Shown here piece after piece: positions 1-4,346 of a DNA stretch of 5,569 bases (its first letter is position 1; every line of letters begins with the position of its first letter). The DNA lies in NCBI GenBank assembly GCA_046483065.1, contig JAWODW010000073.1, positions 1 to 5,569 on the forward strand, written 5' to 3'. Below the pieces are notes generated by a model. It was not told where the DNA came from. It ran no database searches and saw nothing but the letters and a program-made list of their open reading frames with translations. A program made the position numbers and the translations under genes. This DNA is from JAWVYT01 sp046483065 (GTDB lineage Bacteria > Gemmatimonadota > Gemmatimonadetes > Longimicrobiales > RSA9).

Positions 1-196
1 GCGACTCGCCGATGGAGACCAGCGTGGCCGCGCGGTGGGCGTCGGCCAGACCGCGGAGCGCGCTCGTGAGCTGGTCGTAGTCGTGGTAACGGTCGTAGTC
101 GGCCGGGGTCAGACCCGTGGCGCCGATGCATAACACGGCCGCAAGCGCTACGGCCGGGCCGCGCCGGCGGTAGCGCCGGATGGACGTTGGCTGCAT
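1..196 (-). CDS. N-terminus of exported M14-type zinc carboxypeptidase (partial)
   Basis: The reading frame starts at the ATG complementary to 194-196 and is still open at base 1, giving 65 codons. The N-terminus is Arg-rich (SIRRYRRRGP), followed by a hydrophobic stretch (AVALAAVLCIGATG), which is a Sec-type signal peptide. The Cys is not in a good lipobox. The mature part, YDRYHDYDQLTSALRGLA then ATLVSIGES, matches the segment that opens M14 (carboxypeptidase A-like) catalytic domains, where Y-H-x-Y-D-E-L is followed by a helix and then V-x-S-I-G-x-S. The zinc ligands (HxxE) would lie beyond the window edge, so activity cannot be judged. A purine-rich GGAGAG lies about 11 nt before the ATG on the coding strand, a rather long spacing. 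By family it would remove C-terminal residues from extracellular or periplasmic peptides. It is transcribed divergently from the stable-RNA unit. Confidence 0.72.
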   Translation of the reverse strand, partial: MQPTSIRRYRRRGPAVALAAVLCIGATGLTPADYDRYHDYDQLTSALRGLADAHRAATLVSIGES

Positions 197-280
197 GGGT
201 GGCTGCTCTCCTCGTACGGTAGGATGGGCTTCAATACTGTGAGACGCGCAGGGCGGGCGAAGCGTTGGGAGAGGGTAGGC

Positions 281-314
281 GCGGAGGCGCGGAGGAGCGC
301 GGAGGGCGCGGAGG
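281..314. repeat. Four GCGGAGG heptamers, purine-rich simple repeat
   Basis: GCGGAGG occurs at 281-287, 289-295, 299-305 and 308-314. The phasing is irregular (8, 10, 9 bp), so this is degenerate low-complexity DNA rather than a clean tandem repeat. It lies upstream of the divergent carboxypeptidase gene. No coding role is supported. Confidence 0.7.
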
Positions 315-320
315 GACACG

Positions 321-364
321 GGTCACGGGTCACGGTCACGGTCACGGTCACGGTCATGGTCACG
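321..364. repeat. GTCACG hexamer microsatellite (seven units)
   Basis: Units of GTCACG lie at 322-327, 329-334, 335-340, 341-346, 347-352 and 359-364, with one GTCATG variant at 353-358. One extra G between the first two units breaks the phase. A hexamer keeps all reading frames open, so it creates spurious ORFs encoding Val-Thr or His-Gly dipeptide runs. Those ORFs have no family resemblance or ribosome binding site and are not called as genes. Confidence 0.85.
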
Positions 365-428
365 GATCGGGGCACGGTCGCGCACGCGAGCACTCGCACG
401 CGAGTTCAGTATCCCTCAGCCCCCGATG

Positions 429-476
429 GTCGGCGGGCTTGACGCCAAACCGCCAGCAGCGCGCGAACCCGCCGAC
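429..476. repeat. 9-bp perfect inverted repeat before the tRNA promoter
   Basis: GTCGGCGGG at 429-437 is matched by CCCGCCGAC at 468-476, with 30 bp between. The right arm ends 4 bp before the TTGACA at 481. It could be a regulatory site or part of a terminator for something upstream, but no T-run follows the right arm. In DNA this GC-rich, chance cannot be excluded. Confidence 0.4.
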
Positions 477-480
477 GCGG

Positions 481-510
481 TTGACATCACGCACCCCATG
501 AGACTACCTT
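481..510 (+). promoter_or_regulatory. Sigma70-like promoter for the tRNA-Arg/rnpB unit
   Basis: A perfect -35 TTGACA (481-486) is followed after 18 bp by TACCTT (505-510) as a moderate -10. A short local T-run (509-513) follows. Transcription would start near 517, leaving a leader of roughly 75 nt before the first tRNA. This is the only good sigma70-like site seen between the divergent carboxypeptidase gene and the stable RNAs. Confidence 0.5.
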
Positions 511-541
511 TTTACGGCTGACGGGGAAGGAAAAACACGAA

Positions 542-568
542 CCCGCGGGGCGCCAGACGGTCCGCGGG
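542..568 (+). other. Hairpin in the tRNA leader
   Basis: CCCGCGG (542-548) pairs perfectly with CCGCGGG (562-568) around a 13-nt loop. It is followed by a short pyrimidine stretch (GTTCTTTCTCCCC, 571-583). It sits between the promoter and the first tRNA and could be a processing or attenuation structure. The T content after it is too weak to call a terminator. Confidence 0.35.
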
Positions 569-592
569 CGGTTCTTTCTCCCCGCGCTGCGA

Positions 593-666
593 GCGCCCGT
601 AGCTCAATTGGATAGAGCGCATGACTACGGATCATGAGGCTGGGGGTTCGACTCCTCCCGGGCGTA
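593..666 (+). tRNA. tRNA-Arg (anticodon ACG)
   Basis: A complete 74-nt cloverleaf can be folded. The acceptor GCGCCCG (593-599) pairs with CGGGCGT (659-665), the D stem is GCTC/GAGC, and the anticodon stem CATGA/TCATG encloses loop CTACGGA with anticodon ACG at 627-629. The T arm is GGGGG-TTCGACT-CCTCC and the discriminator is A666. The first acceptor pair is a G-U wobble. CCA is not encoded (CTG follows), so a CCA-adding enzyme is needed. A34 would normally be deaminated to inosine by TadA so that the tRNA reads CGU, CGC and CGA. rnpB begins about 15 nt downstream. Confidence 0.95.
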
Positions 667-681
667 CTGTTGATTGAAAAT

Positions 682-1083
682 CCAGGGAAGCGAGTGCGGG
701 CCGCGGCCGCGCCCTTCGGGGTGTGGGCGAGGAAAGTCCGAGCTCCACAGGGCAGGGTGCCGGCTAACGGCCGGACGCCGTGAGGCGCTGGAAAGTGCCA
801 CAGAGAGGAGACCGCCGATGGCCGTCGCCGTAAGGAGGCGGCACAGGCAAGGGTGCAAGGGTGGTGTAAGAGACCACCGGGGGCCTGGCAACAGGCGTCG
901 CAGGGTAAACCCCACCCGGAGCAAGGCCAAGCAGAGGTGAGACGCTGCCCGCGTCGACGTGATCTAGGTTCACGATAGCCTCGGGTAGGCTGCTGGAGGC
1001 GGCGGGCAACCGTCGTCGTAGAGAAATGGCCCGCCTTCACCCTCACGGGTGAGGACAGAACTCGGCTTATTCGCTTCCCTTGG
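682..1083 (+). ncRNA. rnpB: RNase P RNA, bacterial type A
   Basis: This is the catalytic RNA that cleaves 5' leaders from pre-tRNAs. All the hallmark conserved regions are present in order: GAGGAAAGTCC at 729-739, GGGCAGGGTGCC near 750-762, CAGAGAGGAGACCGCCGATGGCC near 800-822, AAGGGTGCAAGGGTGG near 849-864, GGTAAACCCCACCCGGAGCAAGGCCAA from 904, GGGTAGGCTGCT near 984-995, and ACAGAACTCGGCTTAT at 1055-1070. P4 is CCGAG (738-742) with CTCGG (1061-1065), leaving the universally bulged U at 737. The ends come from P1: CCAGGGAAGCGA (682-693) pairs with TCGCTTCCCTTGG (1071-1083) with one bulge. The L15 GGU that binds the tRNA CCA tail is at 904-906. The gene lies between two tRNA-Arg genes on the same strand, with only about 15 nt after the first. 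Confidence 0.96.
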
Positions 1084-1088
1084 GATAT

Positions 1089-1185
1089 TGCGCCCGTTTG
1101 GGGTAGTTTTCCCCACGGTCGCAAACACTGCGCCCGTTTGGGGTAGTTCCCGCCACCTTCGGCGGCGGGACTTCGCCACGGTCGC
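1089..1185 (+). repeat. Duplicated spacer between rnpB and tRNA-Arg(CCG)
   Basis: TGCGCCCGTTTGGGGTAGTT occurs twice without mismatch, at 1089-1108 and 1129-1148 (40-bp period). Each copy is followed by CCACGGTCGC, at 1113-1122 and 1176-1185. The second copy carries an insert with a hairpin, CCCGCC (1149-1154) with GGCGGG (1164-1169). Each copy contains GCGCCCGT, the first eight bases of both flanking tRNA-Arg genes. This suggests a tandem duplication in the processed spacer, possibly seeded by tRNA sequence. No T-run follows the hairpin. Confidence 0.85.
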
Positions 1186-1189
1186 CCAA

Positions 1190-1263
1190 GCGCCCGTAGC
1201 TCAGTTGGATAGAGCGCATGCCTCCGGAGCATGAGGTCACAGGTTCGAATCCTGTCGGGCGTA
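1190..1263 (+). tRNA. tRNA-Arg (anticodon CCG)
   Basis: This is a 74-nt cloverleaf with the same acceptor as the first tRNA (GCGCCCG at 1190-1196, CGGGCGT at 1256-1262, A1263 discriminator). The anticodon stem CATGC/GCATG encloses CTCCGGA with anticodon CCG at 1224-1226, which reads the CGG codon. The T arm is ACAGG-TTCGAAT-CCTGT. CCA is not encoded. The first acceptor pair is again G-U. Its close similarity to tRNA-Arg(ACG), including the shared CTG after the gene, suggests a paralogous pair. It is the last member of the stable-RNA unit. Confidence 0.95.
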
Positions 1264-1281
1264 CTGAGTTGGATAAGGTTG

Positions 1282-1324
1282 CCTCGCAAGGACTTAACGG
1301 TCTTTGCGGGGCTTCTCTCTTTTT
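1282..1324 (+). terminator. Intrinsic terminator of the rnpB/tRNA unit
   Basis: CCTCGCAAGGAC (1282-1293) pairs over 12 positions with GGTCTTTGCGGGG (the arm used is 1300-1311), with two G-U pairs and a 6-nt loop TTAACG. The tail CTTCTCTCTTTTT (1312-1324) is pyrimidine-rich with a terminal T-run. It lies 18 nt after tRNA-Arg(CCG), where the polycistronic RNA is expected to end. Confidence 0.88.
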
Positions 1325-1521
1325 GCCTGGATCCTGGGGGGCAGACAGTTGCGCCAGACAGTTGCGGCCTGGTCTCTAGTCTGCCAGCGTTTCCTGCAAG
1401 TCCTCGAAGGTGACATCCATCTTTGGCATCGTTCCCTGCGTGTCAGAATGCGCCACGTTCTGCGAACCTGACGGCCCACTCAGGCCAATCCAGCGGCAGG
1501 TTGCGGGTGACACCTTGTTTG
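1325..1521. other. Gene-free stretch with a 12-bp tandem repeat
   Basis: Between the terminator and the next promoter I see no convincing gene. CAGACAGTTGCG occurs at 1342-1353 and again at 1355-1366. On the minus strand, a 17-codon frame from the ATG at 1429 to the stop at 1376 reads MPKMDVTFEDLQETLAD. This loosely recalls the start of Phd/YefM-type antitoxins but is too short to call a gene. Confidence 0.5.
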
Positions 1522-1582
1522 CGAGATTATTAAATCTTGGCCGCCGGGAATACAAAGACTATAGTCTTGTAGACGAGATTAT
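1522..1582. repeat. 9-bp direct repeats flanking the module promoter
   Basis: CGAGATTAT occurs at 1522-1530 and 1574-1582, 52 bp apart or about five helical turns. The copies bracket the -35/-10 region of the following operon in otherwise GC-rich DNA. The left copy continues into a small inverted repeat, AGATT (1524-1528) with AATCT (1533-1537). These may be secondary regulator sites; the right copy overlaps the leader and the start of the Shine-Dalgarno. Confidence 0.55.
1537..1571 (+). promoter_or_regulatory. Promoter with palindromic operator over the -10 box
   Basis: TTGGCC (1537-1542) and TATAGT (1560-1565) are separated by exactly 17 bp and match the sigma70 consensus at 4/6 and 5/6. 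The -10 sits at the centre of a perfect 14-bp palindrome, AAGACTATAGTCTT (1555-1568). Allowing one unpaired A at the left, the symmetry extends to TAC at 1551 and GTA at 1571. A repressor dimer here would block the promoter directly. The first gene encodes a winged-helix protein, so autoregulation is the simplest inference. The leader would be about 20 nt. Confidence 0.75.
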
Positions 1583-1593
1583 AGGTGGCCGTC

Positions 1594-2541
1594 ATGCGGC
1601 AACCCAAGACAACACAGGAACCGCTACGCGCACCTCTGAACCAGTACCTGGGAACGGAGGGGAACGTTCGGGTGCTGCGAGTTCTGAGTACTACCACCGA
1701 GCCCCTGGCCCGCACAGTCGTGGCGGAGCGGGCCGAGCTTCATCCCACGGGTGTGCGACGGATTCTGGACGCTCTTGCCGAGACGGGCCTCGTGGACGTG
1801 GTCGGCAGCGGCCGCAACCAGTCAGTTCGGCTGCGGGATGAGCACCCCATGGCGGGCCCCTTACGCCAGCTGTACCGCGAGGAGCGCGAGGTCTTCGAGC
1901 GGGTCCCTGCCGCGGTGCGCAACGCCGTGGCGACGCTGTCGAAGCTGATCGACGCCGTGTGGCTGGAGAGTCCGGAGGCCCGATCGTCCGGCATCGTCGA
2001 CCTCGGGGTCCTGGCACCGTCCGATGTCGTGGATCAGGTGGCACGGGAGCTGGCGGATCGACTTTCGCCGCTGGGTGAGAACCTGGCCCTGCATTTCGTG
2101 GCCCACGGGTACACGCGGGCTGATGCGGGACTCCTTCCCGAGCAGGAGCAGGAGCGACTTCGGAACGTGACGCTGCTCTACGGTTGGATCCCGCTGGAGT
2201 GGCGGAGGGAGGGCGGGGGGCCGATCCGGTCGCATCGGGAGTTGGACGATCGGGCCCGTCGGATCGCCACAGCCGTGGCCGAGCGTCTGCCAAACGATCC
2301 CTCGATCGTTGAACGCGCCGTCGGGTGGATCGATGACCGGCTCGAGTCGGCCGGCGAGCGGGAGGCGCCGGCTCTGGAGGAGTGGAGGAGTTTTCTGACC
2401 CGGCTCTCCATTCCGCAGATCCAGAAGCTCCTGATGGAGGATTCCGAGCGGGCGCGCGAGCTTCGCCAATCGCTCCCGTTCGCGGAGGCGCTGCCTGCCC
2501 GCGAGCGTCGCTCTCTCATCAGCAGGGGAGGGAACGCGTGA
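1594..2541 (+). CDS. Winged-helix protein with degenerate nucleotidyltransferase-like domain
   Basis: This is a 315-residue protein. The ATG at 1594 is preferred because AGGTGG (1583-1588) lies 5 nt before it; an in-frame GTG at 1585 would fall inside that site. Residues about 15-80 form a winged helix: NVRVLRVL, then VVAERAELHPTGVRRILDAL as the HTH, then a wing around VDVVGSGRNQSVRL. A nucleotidyltransferase-like segment follows near residues 110-170. WLESPEARSSGIVDLGVL aligns with the usual GSxARG...SDIDLLVV pattern, but the Gly is Glu and the second Asp of DxD is Gly, so catalysis is unlikely. The helical C-terminus ends with LRQSLPFAEALPARERRSL, which resembles the tail I recall for winged-helix partners of small nucleotidyltransferases. 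Likely role (inferred): DNA-binding antitoxin or repressor acting with the overlapping downstream gene. It could instead be a plain transcription regulator. Confidence 0.75.
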   Translation: MRQPKTTQEPLRAPLNQYLGTEGNVRVLRVLSTTTEPLARTVVAERAELHPTGVRRILDALAETGLVDVVGSGRNQSVRLRDEHPMAGPLRQLYREEREVFERVPAAVRNAVATLSKLIDAVWLESPEARSSGIVDLGVLAPSDVVDQVARELADRLSPLGENLALHFVAHGYTRADAGLLPEQEQERLRNVTLLYGWIPLEWRREGGGPIRSHRELDDRARRIATAVAERLPNDPSIVERAVGWIDDRLESAGEREAPALEEWRSFLTRLSIPQIQKLLMEDSERARELRQSLPFAEALPARERRSLISRGGNA

Positions 2542-2870
2542 CCCGCGAGGAGCTCGAGCACGCGATCCGAGCTGCGTGCGACGTGAGCGGCGACGATGAG
2601 CTCTGGGTCTTCGGCTTGCAGGCGATCCTTGGTCAGTACCCGGACGCACCGGCGTCACTGCGCCAGTCCGCCGAGGCCGACGTGGTCCCCAGGAACCTGC
2701 CCGACAAGAGCGATCTGATCGATGCCACGCTGGGGCTGGATTCCATGTTCCACATGCAGCATGGCTTCTACGTGCACGGCGTTTCCCTCGAGACCGCGAC
2801 GCTGCCGGACGGCTGGCAGGACCGGAAGGAAAAGCTGGAGCGTTGGGTCCGGGCGAACGAGTCGACCTGA
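2538..2870 (+). CDS. DUF6036-like nucleotidyltransferase, C-terminally short
   Basis: This is a 110-residue protein. The GTG at 2538 overlaps the stop of the upstream gene (GTGA) and follows a strong AGGGGAGGG (2524-2532) at 5 nt, so the two genes are translationally coupled. The pattern ELEHAIRAACDVSGDDELWVFGLQAIL, then QYPDAPASLRQSAEADVVPR, then the GVSLETATLPDGW block, matches the N-terminal half of the DUF6036 group of the nucleotidyltransferase superfamily (AbiEii/MNT-like). The Gly-Ser signature is GL here, while the EAD metal-binding motif is kept. Family members as I recall them run to roughly 180 residues, with a helical second half that includes a conserved LD-HDLA-SKL-A-R-KD region. 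That half is absent and none of the downstream frames restores it. It is either a short variant or a deletion remnant. Likely role: toxin-like or nucleotide-transferring partner of the winged-helix protein; activity is doubtful. Confidence 0.72.
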   Translation: MTREELEHAIRAACDVSGDDELWVFGLQAILGQYPDAPASLRQSAEADVVPRNLPDKSDLIDATLGLDSMFHMQHGFYVHGVSLETATLPDGWQDRKEKLERWVRANEST

Positions 2871-2875
2871 GCGAC

Positions 2876-2904
2876 TTTCCCTTGCCGGCCCGCCGTCCTA
2901 GGAT
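2876..2904 (+). promoter_or_regulatory. Weak candidate promoter for the lipoprotein gene
   Basis: TAGGAT (2899-2904) resembles a -10 box. TTTCCC (2876-2881), 17 bp upstream, is a poor -35; TTGCCG (2882-2887) is a better -35 but only 11 bp away. The 67-bp gap before the lipoprotein start and the change of function argue for a promoter here, but the site itself is unconvincing. Confidence 0.25.
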
Positions 2905-2937
2905 CAACGACGTTCGTTCCCCAGCCCCGGAGACGCC

Positions 2938-3828
2938 ATGAAGCCCCCGTCCTTTCGCCGGCAGGTTTGCCGTGCTCGCCTGTCCCTCGTGGCGGCGCTG
3001 GTGACGCTGGCGGCGTGCGGGCAGGCGGAGGTGGACGAGGGTGGGTCGTCGACGACGGACGGCGCCGTCTGTCTCCAGGGCGGCCCGTTCGCAGCCGGTG
3101 GAGGGATCGAGGTCGGCGCCGGCGGGCCGGGCGCCTCGAGCCGGGCGGGGACGACCGGGGATGTCGCGGACCGGGTGGGTCGCCTCCGCTGGCACCGCTA
3201 CGACGGCTGCGAGCGTTTCGTCATGGACCTGGTGGACGGGGCGGGGGAAGCCGTCGCGGGTTCGGGAGCGGTGTCGGCGGAAGTGCTCCGTGATCTCGGT
3301 GTCGTGCGTGTGACGCTGAGGGACGTGGCGGGGGCGGAGCCCGATGCCACGGACGCGACCTTCGCCGGACCGCTGGCCCGGGCCGCGTACGCCGTGGCCT
3401 CGCCGGAGGGTCCGTGGGTGTACGTGGATCTCCACCTCGGCGACGCGGCGGAGGCGGCGGTGTCCACGCTGAGGGATCCGGCCCGCGTGGTGGTGGATCT
3501 GCGGCCGGGAGGCGGCCGGGTGCCCCCACCGGCGCCGTCGGAGACCCGGGTCGTGGTGCTGACGCCCCGACCGGGGCCGGCGACGTACCCTCTCACGGTG
3601 ACCGGGTACGCCCGGACGTTCGAGTCGAACGTCGTCGTGCGGCTGGAGCGGGAGGGCCAGGAGGTGCACGAGGACTTCACCACCGCCACCGCGTGGCTGG
3701 ACGCCTGGGGTCACTACTCCTTCACCATCGCCGATGGCCCGGCTGCGCGGGTCGTGCTGCACGTGGGGGAGTATTCGGCGCGGGATGGCACGTGGGAGGG
3801 TGTTGCGGTCCCGCTCGACATGCGCTGA
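2938..3828 (+). CDS. Lipoprotein with AMIN-like and Gmad2 domains
   Basis: This is a 296-residue exported protein. The ATG at 2938 has CGGAGA 4 nt upstream. A basic N-terminus (RRQVCRAR) and hydrophobic core end in the lipobox LAAC with Cys27, so lipid anchoring after signal peptidase II cleavage is expected. Residues 28-80 are a Gly/Ser-rich linker. Residues about 80-190 (RLRWHRYDGCERFVMDL through VVVDLRPGG) fit the AMIN-like fold, a beta domain associated with cell-wall or envelope binding. A Pro-rich hinge (VPPPAPSE) leads to residues 203-296, which match Gmad2, an immunoglobulin-like domain first described in spore-germination proteins: VLTPRPG, PLTVTGYARTFESNVVVRL, then SARDGTWEGVAVPL. 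Cys45 and Cys91 could form a disulfide. Function is probably envelope binding or surface adhesion; no enzymatic motif is seen. It has no evident link to the upstream module. Confidence 0.8.
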   Translation: MKPPSFRRQVCRARLSLVAALVTLAACGQAEVDEGGSSTTDGAVCLQGGPFAAGGGIEVGAGGPGASSRAGTTGDVADRVGRLRWHRYDGCERFVMDLVDGAGEAVAGSGAVSAEVLRDLGVVRVTLRDVAGAEPDATDATFAGPLARAAYAVASPEGPWVYVDLHLGDAAEAAVSTLRDPARVVVDLRPGGGRVPPPAPSETRVVVLTPRPGPATYPLTVTGYARTFESNVVVRLEREGQEVHEDFTTATAWLDAWGHYSFTIADGPAARVVLHVGEYSARDGTWEGVAVPLDMR

Positions 3829-3856
3829 AGAACCGACCCCTGCACAGGAGCTGACC

Positions 3857-3943
3857 GTGGGATCCCCGACCGTGAATCTACCCACACGCTGTGCCGTGGC
3901 CCTCGTGATATCCGTCCTCGCGGCCGTGGTCGAGGCGCCCTAG
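3857..3943 (+). CDS. Short signal-peptide-like ORF, possible remnant of a secreted protein
   Basis: A GTG at 3857 is preceded by AGGAG (3846-3850) at 6 nt, a good initiation site 28 bp after the lipoprotein stop. The 28-residue product has a polar start (MGSPTVNLPTRC) and a hydrophobic segment (AVALVISVLAAVVEAP), like a signal peptide, then stops at TAG. After the stop another frame reads SNDELDPQFLSRPTT, which could be the mature N-terminus of a secreted protein disrupted by a frameshift, but it soon becomes low-complexity Pro/Arg. It may be a genuine short membrane peptide, a pseudogene fragment or chance. Confidence 0.35.
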   Translation: MGSPTVNLPTRCAVALVISVLAAVVEAP

Positions 3944-3944
3944 C

Positions 3945-3969
3945 CGGGTCGAACGACGAGCTCGACCCG
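3945..3969. other. Perfect 8-bp stem-loop after the lipoprotein region
   Basis: CGGGTCGA (3945-3952) pairs with TCGACCCG (3962-3969) around a 9-nt loop. It starts 2 bp after the stop of the small ORF. It could stabilise the 3' end of the lipoprotein mRNA or act as a terminator without a U-tract; the following bases (CAGTTCCTG) do not form a T-run. Confidence 0.5.
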
Positions 3970-4216
3970 CAGTTCCTGAGCCGACCCACAACCCCGTTCC
4001 GTGGCCAGTCCCGCCGCACTCCCGCCGGACGCACGCCGCACCCCCCCCGCACGCCCGGCTCCAGGTTGTCCCATTCCGCCATTCCGTTGCCCCCGATTGT
4101 GGCCCAGAGTGTGTGGACCGGAGTCGGGAGCCGGAGTGGGGAACCGGGGCGTCCACGGGCTTCAGCGACCATGGGTGGTCGCGGCCCACTGGACCAGGGC
4201 AGAGAGCGCCGGCATT
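3970..4216. other. Gene-free stretch with low-complexity and hairpin sequence
   Basis: No supportable gene is seen. The stretch contains a run of eight C (4041-4048), a tandem CCATTCCG (4071-4078 and 4079-4086), and a hairpin with a 7-bp perfect stem and 4-nt loop (GCGACCA 4165-4171, TGGTCGC 4176-4182). Open frames here are Pro/Arg-rich without family resemblance. Confidence 0.5.
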
Positions 4217-4263
4217 GGGGAAAAATCGCGATCTGGCGGGCCTTTGGCCCGCGACATCGCAAT

Positions 4264-4282
4264 TTCCACCCTATAACGTGGA
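4264..4282. promoter_or_regulatory. Palindrome 1 (TTCCAC/GTGGA) enclosing a TATAAC box
   Basis: TTCCAC (4264-4269) and GTGGA (4278-4282) flank an 8-bp centre that contains TATAAC (4272-4277), a good -10-like hexamer. A matching -35 is poor: GCGACA (4251-4256) at 15 bp. It is the first of two similar palindromes upstream of the AbiEi-DUF559 gene. Confidence 0.4.
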
Positions 4283-4325
4283 GAATCGAGATGAGGCTGG
4301 CTGACAGCGGGGGCGAAAGCGCAAT

Positions 4326-4346
4326 ATTCCACCTCGGACGTGGAAT
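4326..4346. promoter_or_regulatory. Palindrome 2 (ATTCCAC/GTGGAAT)
   Basis: ATTCCAC (4326-4332) and GTGGAAT (4340-4346) are a perfect 7-bp inverted repeat around a 7-bp centre. Its centre lies about 62-63 bp from palindrome 1, close to six helical turns, so both would face the same side of the DNA. It is a plausible operator pair for the winged-helix protein encoded just downstream. Confidence 0.45.

Noticed and set aside
265..501. Open frame with a His-Gly dipeptide run that looks like a metal-binding protein
   Set aside because: The run is created by the GTCACG microsatellite. There is no ribosome binding site and no conserved sequence, and the frame overlaps the tRNA promoter.
1149..1169. 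Terminator between rnpB and the second tRNA
   Set aside because: The CCCGCC/GGCGGG hairpin is followed by ACTTCGCC with no T-run, and a much better terminator lies at 1282-1324.
593..1263. Integration (att) site at the tRNA genes
   Set aside because: No integrase is present, and there is no direct repeat of a tRNA 3' end beyond the two intact paralogous genes.
1267..1275. A third, partial tRNA suggested by AGTTGGATA after tRNA-Arg(CCG)
   Set aside because: Only nine bases match the tRNA D-arm and no acceptor, anticodon or T arm follows. The sequence leads straight into the terminator.
504..1289. A 261-codon open frame on the minus strand
   Set aside because: It lies antisense to both tRNAs and the whole of rnpB, whose conserved motifs are unambiguous on the plus strand. 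Its translation shows no protein family pattern.
1585..1593. GTG start three codons upstream of the chosen start of the winged-helix gene
   Set aside because: The GTG overlaps the AGGTGG Shine-Dalgarno that is well placed for the ATG at 1594.
1861..3885. A 674-codon open frame on the minus strand
   Set aside because: It is antisense to the winged-helix, nucleotidyltransferase and lipoprotein genes, which have ribosome binding sites and recognisable domains. It is Arg/Pro-rich and results from high GC content in a shadow frame.
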